Source: Nitrospira sp. (GTDB lineage: Bacteria; Nitrospirota; Nitrospiria; Nitrospirales; Nitrospiraceae). Taken from it: a DNA stretch of 11,067 bases. A program made the translations under genes and the position numbers. Where the stretch lies: NCBI GenBank assembly GCA_005116795.1, contig SWDL01000268.1, forward strand, positions 1-11,067, given 5' to 3'. Below, one piece after another: positions 6,055-11,067 of this stretch (its first letter is position 1; each line of letters starts with the position of its first letter). The notes under the pieces are model-generated. The model worked only from the letters and a program-made list of their open reading frames with translations, was not told the DNA's origin and did not search any database.

Positions 6055-9000
6055 TACCCCCCCTGGTCCAGGCTCTTGCGAGCGATGGCTTCCACGAACC
6101 GTTGGGCCAGTTGGATATTGGTAAACAGCGGGATCGCCAGATCCACGGCTTTGCGCCGGATCAGATAGTCGTTGCTGAGCTCCTGTTCTTGATAGTTTTT
6201 CGGAATGTTGATCACCAAGTCGATTTTCCCCTCACTGAGATACTCGATGACATTGGAACTCCCCCCGTCGAGAGGCCAACGGAGCACCGTTGGAGTGACG
6301 CCGTTGGCGGACAGGAACTCCGCCGTCCCCTTCGTGGCAAACAACATGACGCCCAGATGTTCGAGCATTCGCGCGGAGGACAGAAAGGCCGCTTTGTCCT
6401 TGACGGGACCGGTGGACAACAGAATGGTCTTCACGGGCCATCGATAGCCGACGGAGAGCAAGGCTTTCAAGAAGGCTTCTTCAAAATCATCGCCCAGGCA
6501 GCCCACCTCCCCGGTGGAGGCCATCTCCACCCCCAGGGTGGGATCGGCGCCTTCTAATCTCGTAAAGGAGAACTGCGGGGCTTTCACGCCCACATACTCG
6601 AGGTCGGCAAAGGCGCCGTTGACGGGCGGCACCGGCTCTCCCATGATCACGCGGGTCGCCGTCTCGATAAAGTTGACCGTGGACACCTTCGACACGAAGG
6701 GGAAGCTCCTCGATGCCCGCACGTTGCACTCGATGACCTGGACCTCATTGTCTTTGGCGATAAATTGTATATTGAAGGGACCATGGATCCGGAGCGCTTC
6801 GGCGATCGCGGCGCCGATTTTTCGTATCCTCCGGATGGTTTCCAGATAGGTCCGTTGCGGAGGGAACACGAGCGTCGCATCGCCCGAATGGACCCCGGCG
6901 TTTTCCACATGCTCGGAAATCGCCGAGAGGACCACCTGACCGTGGCAGGCCACGGCATCGAATTCCAGCTCTTTGGCGTACTCGATGAATTTGGTGATGA
7001 CGATCGGATACCGGGAGGAGACCTTGACGGCTCGCTCGAAGAACCGGGCCAATTCAGCCTCATTCGAGGCCACGCCCATGGTGGAACCGCTCAAGACATA
7101 GGAGGGGCGGATGAGCACCGGATAGTCCACCGCCTCGGCAAACGTTACCGCCTCATGCGCACTCGCCACTTCTTTCCATGCCGGCTGCTTGATGCCCAGG
7201 CCGTCCAGAAGCTTGGAAAATTTATGCCGGTCCTCCGCCTGATCGATAGACCGCGGGGGCGTCCCCAGAATCCGAAGGCCCGCCTCCTCTAATTGCGTGG
7301 CGAGATTGTTGGGGACTTGCCCGCCCATGGATAGGATGATACCCAGCGGCTGTTCCTTGCGACAGACGGCAAGGACGGCCTCAACGCTGAGTTCCTCGAA
7401 ATAGAGCGCGTCGCATTCGTTATAATCCGTACTCACCGTCTCCGGATTGTGGTTGATCGTGATCGTCCGATACCCACGCGCCCGTAAGGTCTGGACCGTG
7501 TTCACGCAGCACCAGTCGAACTCGACGGAACTCCCGATGCGATAGGCCCCGGAGCCGAGGACAATCACCGACGGGGCTCCGCCCCCCGGGACGTCATCCT
7601 CTTGCCCATGATAGGTGAGATAGAGGTAGTTGGAGCGCGCGGGGTACTCCGCGGCCAGGGTGTCGATTTGTTTGATCACCGGGTGGCAGCCATGCCGTTC
7701 ACGCCAGGCTCTAACCGTCGATTCGTCGGACCCGATCACCCGGGCGATCTGCAGGTCACTGAACCCCGCGCGCTTCGCGGCCATCATCAAGTCCCGTGAT
7801 CGTAAGGGGTCCGGGTTCTGTTGAAATTGCGCCGCGACATCCACGAGATGCCGGATCTTGTGGAGAAACCATTGGTCGATGCAGGTGAGCCGGTGGATCT
7901 GCTCAATCGACATCCCCTGTTGCATGGCGGTGGGGATGGCGAAGATGCGCTGCGGGGTCGGATCCTTGAGCTCGGCCTCGATGTCCTCATCGCTCCACGA
8001 CTTTTCGTGCCCGACGAGACCGGGAACCCCGACTTCCAGCATCCGTACCGCTTTCTGGATGGCTTCCTCAAAACTTCGCCCGATGGCCATGACTTCCCCG
8101 ACCGACTTCATGGCCGACCCCAATCGCTTCGAGACCATCCGGAACTTCTTCAGGTCCCACCGGGGCATCTTCACGACGACGTAATCGAGCGCCGGCTCAA
8201 AGCAGGCCTGTGTCACCCCCGTCATGGCATTGGGCAACTCCACGAGGCTGTGCCCCAGGGCAATCTTCGCCGCCACATAGGCCAACGGATAGCCCGTGGC
8301 TTTGGAGGCCAGCGCCGAACTCCGTGAGAGGCGCGCGTTGACCTCGATCACGCGGTACTCACAGGAGCGGGGATCCAACGCGAACTGGATGTTGCATTCG
8401 CCGACGATCCCGAGATGACGAGCGACCTTGACGGCGACCTGCCGCAAGAAGTGATACTCGTGGTTGCTCAACGTCTGGCTGGGCGCGACGACGATGCTCT
8501 CCCCGGTATGGATCCCCATCGGATCCAGATTCTCCATGTTGCACACGGTAATCGTATTGTCGACGTGGTCGCGTACGATTTCGTACTCGACCTCTTTCCA
8601 CCCATTCAAGGCCTCTTCCACAAGGACCTGCGGCCCATGGCGCAAGGCGTGGTCGGCCCGCTCTCGGAGCCGGCCCTCATCCGCACAGATGCCGGACCCC
8701 AGTCCGCCCAAGGCGTACGCAATTCTCAGCATCACGGGATACCCGATGGATCGGGCGGCATCGACGGCTTCGCCCACCGTCGCAACCGCAACGCCACGGG
8801 GCACCTTGACGTCGATCTGCCCCAGCGTATCCGCAAAGATGCCGCGATCCTCGGTGGCTCGGACCGCGATCAACGGAGTCCCCAACACTTCCACATGATG
8901 CTTCGTCAGGACTCCCCGCTCATCCAACGCCAACCCACAGTTGAGCGCCGTCTGGCCGCCGAAGCTGATCGTAATGCCGTCCGGCTGTTCCTGCTCAATC

Positions 9001-9224
9001 ACGCGCTCGACGAAATGAGGCGTCACGGGAAGAAAGTAGACCTGATCGGCCAGGGAATCCGAGGTTTGGATCGTCGCGATGTTGGGATTCACGAGGACGG
9101 TGGTCACCGCCTCATCCTTGAAGGCTTTGATGGCCTGGCTGCCTGAGTAGTCGAACTCGCCGGCTTCGCCGATCTTCAACGCCCCGCTGCCGAGCACCAG
9201 GACTTTCTTGGGTTTCCCGGCCAT
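6054..9224 (-). CDS. carB: Carbamoyl-phosphate synthase large subunit, CPS1/CAD-like type
   Basis: A 1056-residue large subunit that makes carbamoyl phosphate from bicarbonate, ammonia passed from CarA, and two ATP, feeding pyrimidine and arginine synthesis. Layout: first ATP-grasp half (about 1-400), linker/oligomerisation region (about 400-548), second ATP-grasp half (about 549-932) and MGS-like regulatory domain (about 933-1056). Two tandem synthase halves with complete ATP-grasp motifs (GGQTALN at 89-95, IEVNARLSRSSALASKATGYP at 293-313, GGQVPNN at 634-640, ECNVRASRSFPFVSK at 832-846) suggest an active enzyme. Many signatures differ from common bacterial CarB and recall animal CPS1: FDYSGSQAIKA (24-34), ALGGLGSG (171-178), CNMENLDPMGIHTGES (228-243), YLYLTYHGQEDDV (533-545) and SSVEFDWCCV (565-574). 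The ATG overlaps the carA stop (TGATG). The protein is intact, with no frameshift. Confidence 0.96.
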   Translation of the reverse strand: MAGKPKKVLVLGSGALKIGEAGEFDYSGSQAIKAFKDEAVTTVLVNPNIATIQTSDSLADQVYFLPVTPHFVERVIEQEQPDGITISFGGQTALNCGLALDERGVLTKHHVEVLGTPLIAVRATEDRGIFADTLGQIDVKVPRGVAVATVGEAVDAARSIGYPVMLRIAYALGGLGSGICADEGRLRERADHALRHGPQVLVEEALNGWKEVEYEIVRDHVDNTITVCNMENLDPMGIHTGESIVVAPSQTLSNHEYHFLRQVAVKVARHLGIVGECNIQFALDPRSCEYRVIEVNARLSRSSALASKATGYPLAYVAAKIALGHSLVELPNAMTGVTQACFEPALDYVVVKMPRWDLKKFRMVSKRLGSAMKSVGEVMAIGRSFEEAIQKAVRMLEVGVPGLVGHEKSWSDEDIEAELKDPTPQRIFAIPTAMQQGMSIEQIHRLTCIDQWFLHKIRHLVDVAAQFQQNPDPLRSRDLMMAAKRAGFSDLQIARVIGSDESTVRAWRERHGCHPVIKQIDTLAAEYPARSNYLYLTYHGQEDDVPGGGAPSVIVLGSGAYRIGSSVEFDWCCVNTVQTLRARGYRTITINHNPETVSTDYNECDALYFEELSVEAVLAVCRKEQPLGIILSMGGQVPNNLATQLEEAGLRILGTPPRSIDQAEDRHKFSKLLDGLGIKQPAWKEVASAHEAVTFAEAVDYPVLIRPSYVLSGSTMGVASNEAELARFFERAVKVSSRYPIVITKFIEYAKELEFDAVACHGQVVLSAISEHVENAGVHSGDATLVFPPQRTYLETIRRIRKIGAAIAEALRIHGPFNIQFIAKDNEVQVIECNVRASRSFPFVSKVSTVNFIETATRVIMGEPVPPVNGAFADLEYVGVKAPQFSFTRLEGADPTLGVEMASTGEVGCLGDDFEEAFLKALLSVGYRWPVKTILLSTGPVKDKAAFLSSARMLEHLGVMLFATKGTAEFLSANGVTPTVLRWPLDGGSSNVIEYLSEGKIDLVINIPKNYQEQELSNDYLIRRKAVDLAIPLFTNIQLAQRFVEAIARKSLDQGG

Positions 9225-10285
9225 CAGAGGCGCCTCACAAACTCGTCGAAAATATGCGAGGTGTCGTCCGGTCCGGGAGAGGCTTCAGGGTGAAACTGGA
9301 CACTCATGAAGGGTTTCCGCTGGTGTCGAATGCCCTCGTTGGTCCCGTCGTTCGCGTTCGTAAACCAGGGGGTCCACCCGGTCGGAAGCGTCTCGGTGCG
9401 CACCGCATAGCCGTGATTTTGGGACGTGATGTAGCACCGCGGCGTTCCGACTTCAAGGCACGGCTGATTTTGACTGCGGTGGCCGAACTTGAGCTTGTAC
9501 GTATCCGCCCCCGCCGCCAGGGCCATGAGCTGGTGGCCCAGACAGATTCCCAGGATGGGACGATCCTGCTCCATGAGCGCCTGCAGTTGGCGAATGGTGT
9601 CCCGACAGTGCTTGGGATCGCCGGGGCCGCTCGAGACCACGACCCCGTCATAGTCCATGTCGGGGGGGATGGCATAATTCCAGGGGACGCGGACAAGACG
9701 CAGGCCTCGCGCCAGCAGATTCCGAATGATATTGGATTTGCATCCGCAGTCGATCAACAGGACCCTGGGCCCGGCGCTGCCGTAGGAGACCGGCGCGTCC
9801 GAGCCGACGGCGGACACGAGGTTCTGCTGGTTCGGGTCGCAGAACCCGACCTCCTCGCCGGACATCAGAAGTTTGCCCAGCATCGTTCCCCGGTCCCGAA
9901 TTCGCTTTGTGATCGCCCGGGTATCCACCCCGGAGAGGGCGGGCACCCCGGAGGCAGCGAGCCACTCCCCGAGGCTCTGCGAGGCCTGCCAGTGGCTATA
10001 GCGCGAGGCATACTCCGAGACGACCAAGCCCTGCACTTGGATCCGGTCTGACTCCCATGTCGACGACACGCCGTTTTCTGCCTGAGACAAGGGCACGCCG
10101 TAGTTGCCGATCAGCGGGTAGGTGAGAACCAGGATCTGGCCCTTATAGGAGGGATCGGTGAGTGATTCGGGATAGCCGACCATCCCGGTGTTGAAGACGA
10201 CTTCTCCGGAGATCGATGTTCGCGCCCCGAACATCTCCCCCTCAAAAACCGCCCCATCGTCCAGCACCAGGCGCCCGGTTGTCAT
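9224..10285 (-). CDS. carA: Carbamoyl-phosphate synthase small subunit (glutamine amidotransferase)
   Basis: A 353-residue subunit that hydrolyses glutamine and channels ammonia to CarB. The N-terminal small-subunit domain (about 1-165) carries EVVFNTGMVGYPESLTDPSY and SGVDTRAITKRIRDRGTM. The C-terminal class I glutamine amidotransferase domain (about 174-353) carries SSGPGDP, the nucleophile elbow GICLGHQ (Cys248) and FHPEASPGPDDT (His332, Glu334). The catalytic triad is complete, so the enzyme should use glutamine, unlike vertebrate CPS1, which lost this cysteine. As in CarB, the wording leans to CAD/CPS1: TYKLKFGHRSQNQPCL and WFTNANDGTNEGIRH. Starts are possible at GTG 10294, ATG 10291 and ATG 10285. 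The last (MTTGRLVLDDGAVFEG) best matches the usual family N-terminus; none has a strong ribosome binding site. It overlaps carB by TGATG, indicating co-translation. No pyrimidine attenuator is evident upstream. Confidence 0.95.
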   Translation of the reverse strand: MTTGRLVLDDGAVFEGEMFGARTSISGEVVFNTGMVGYPESLTDPSYKGQILVLTYPLIGNYGVPLSQAENGVSSTWESDRIQVQGLVVSEYASRYSHWQASQSLGEWLAASGVPALSGVDTRAITKRIRDRGTMLGKLLMSGEEVGFCDPNQQNLVSAVGSDAPVSYGSAGPRVLLIDCGCKSNIIRNLLARGLRLVRVPWNYAIPPDMDYDGVVVSSGPGDPKHCRDTIRQLQALMEQDRPILGICLGHQLMALAAGADTYKLKFGHRSQNQPCLEVGTPRCYITSQNHGYAVRTETLPTGWTPWFTNANDGTNEGIRHQRKPFMSVQFHPEASPGPDDTSHIFDEFVRRL

Positions 10286-10323
10286 GCTCATCACTCAGTC
10301 ACGTCCAAACCCATGAGCCCATC

Positions 10324-10344
10324 AAGGGAGAGGCGCCGTCCCTT
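10324..10344. other. Inverted repeat upstream of carA
   Basis: AAGGGA (10324-10329) and TCCCTT (10339-10344) form a perfect 6-bp inverted repeat around a 9-base centre that includes GGCGCC. It lies in the gap between the carbamoyltransferase stop and carA (both minus strand). It could be a weak terminator or operator, but it has no T-run and no recognisable promoter beside it. Confidence 0.2.
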
Positions 10345-10403
10345 CACCCCCCGGTGGAGAGATGCGGACGGAGCCGACTCAACGCACGCGGTCGGTCACC
10401 CGA

Positions 10404-11067
10404 TTACCGGCCTCGACGCCGAAGGAGCACATTCTCCAGGAACAACACGTCGATCCCCGTCCCCAAGAAGGTTTCAATCGCTTCGTGCGGCGTGTTGACG
10501 ATGGGCTGCCCCTTGACGTTGAAACTGGTGTTCAGCAGCATTTCTCGCCCTGTCGTCTTGCCGACCGCCTTCAGCAGAGCGTGAAACTCCGGGTTGTCCT
10601 CCTGCGACACCGTTTGAAGGCGGGCGGACCCGTTGACATGCGTGATGGCCGGCAGCGCCGCACGATACTGCGGGCGCACATCGACGATCATAATCATGTA
10701 CGGGAATGCCTGTCCCGGTTCGACCTCGAACCATTGATGGGCCGTCTCCAGCGTCGCCGCCGGCGCGAAGGGACGGAACGCCTCTCGCATTTTCACCATC
10801 GCATTGATGCGATCGCGCATCTCGGAATGGCCGGGATCCGCGATGATGCTCCGATGGCCGAGCGCCCGCGGACCGAATTCCATTCGTCCCCGGTACCAGG
10901 CAGCCACCTTCCCGTCCGCGATGAGGTTCGCCGCCTCTGCGCAGGTGTCATCGAGTGACTTGAACCGCACGACCTCGACCGAGTCCTTGAAGGCGCTGAT
11001 GGCCCCCTCAATGGTCTCCAACGAATGGACGGGCCCCAAGAAGGGCACCGGCGAACGTCGATTGTTC
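10404..11067 (-). CDS. Carbamoyltransferase of the NodU/CmcH family, C-terminal part
   Basis: About 221 C-terminal residues of a gene whose 5' end lies beyond the window. The frame is open to the last base (NNRRSPVPFLGPVH), and the GTG at 11048 is an internal valine. RMEFGPRALGHRSIIADP followed by MRDRINAMVKMREAFRPFAPA is the hallmark of the C-terminal domain of NodU/CmcH/TobZ-type O-carbamoyltransferases. Later segments HVNGSARLQTVS and LLNTSFNVKGQPIVNTPHEA also fit this family. Known members use carbamoyl phosphate and ATP, through a carbamoyl-adenylate, to carbamoylate hydroxyl groups on sugars, antibiotics or Nod factors; the substrate here is unknown. It lies 118 bases upstream of carA on the same strand, so it may draw on the carbamoyl phosphate made by carAB. 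The N-terminal metal-binding domain cannot be checked. Confidence 0.9.
   Translation of the reverse strand, partial: NNRRSPVPFLGPVHSLETIEGAISAFKDSVEVVRFKSLDDTCAEAANLIADGKVAAWYRGRMEFGPRALGHRSIIADPGHSEMRDRINAMVKMREAFRPFAPAATLETAHQWFEVEPGQAFPYMIMIVDVRPQYRAALPAITHVNGSARLQTVSQEDNPEFHALLKAVGKTTGREMLLNTSFNVKGQPIVNTPHEAIETFLGTGIDVLFLENVLLRRRGR

Noticed and set aside
8415..9146. Long open frame (243 codons) antisense to carB
   Set aside because: It overlaps the conserved N-terminal half of carB completely and shows no domain or ribosome binding site. It is treated as a shadow.
11046..11048. GTG at 11048 as the start of the carbamoyltransferase
   Set aside because: The frame is open to the last base, and the family has a large N-terminal domain that must lie outside the window.

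Overview
The window is an ordinary-looking bacterial chromosome segment with high GC content and dense packing. It holds eight genes, two of them cut by the window edges. The gene set suggests a Gram-negative, respiring bacterium: an MltD-type murein transglycosylase, type IV pilus retraction ATPases, a membrane-anchored monohaem cytochrome c, and CPS1-like carbamoyl-phosphate synthase subunits. The overall flavour is that of Nitrospirota (Nitrospira-like). This is inference from protein style; no rRNA or other marker gene is present to confirm it.

Left part (1-2867): the 3' end of a LysM-containing lytic transglycosylase (+) faces a convergent gene for a single-pass membrane protein with TPR repeats (-). 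The TPR gene and bioF (+, biotin synthesis) diverge from a short intergenic region. That region holds a near-consensus sigma70 promoter for the TPR gene (TTGACA-17-TATAAG) and a weaker candidate for bioF. The promoter fixes the TPR start well inside its longest open frame.

Middle (3041-5411): a tandem pair of pilus retraction ATPase genes, pilT-like then pilU-like. The pilT-like gene is broken by a perfect 32-bp tandem duplication containing an A6G8 run. Because 32 is not a multiple of 3, the reading frame shifts and the protein ends early. Removing one copy restores a continuous 358-residue PilT. This is the most notable local event: a real pseudogene, a reversible on/off switch, a recoded gene or an assembly artefact.

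Right part (5485-11067, all -): transcription order is a NodU/CmcH-family carbamoyltransferase (5' end outside the window), carA, carB and a cytochrome c. carA/carB overlap as TGATG and carB/cytochrome as TAATG, so the last three look translationally coupled. Both carbamoyl-phosphate synthase subunits carry motifs I associate with animal CPS1/CAD rather than the common bacterial enzymes. This extends to the C-terminal regulatory domain, which resembles the N-acetylglutamate-binding domain of CPS1. A carbamoyltransferase just upstream is a possible dedicated consumer of the carbamoyl phosphate.

No tRNA, rRNA, CRISPR array, insertion sequence or phage gene was seen. No stretch over 300 bases lacks a gene.
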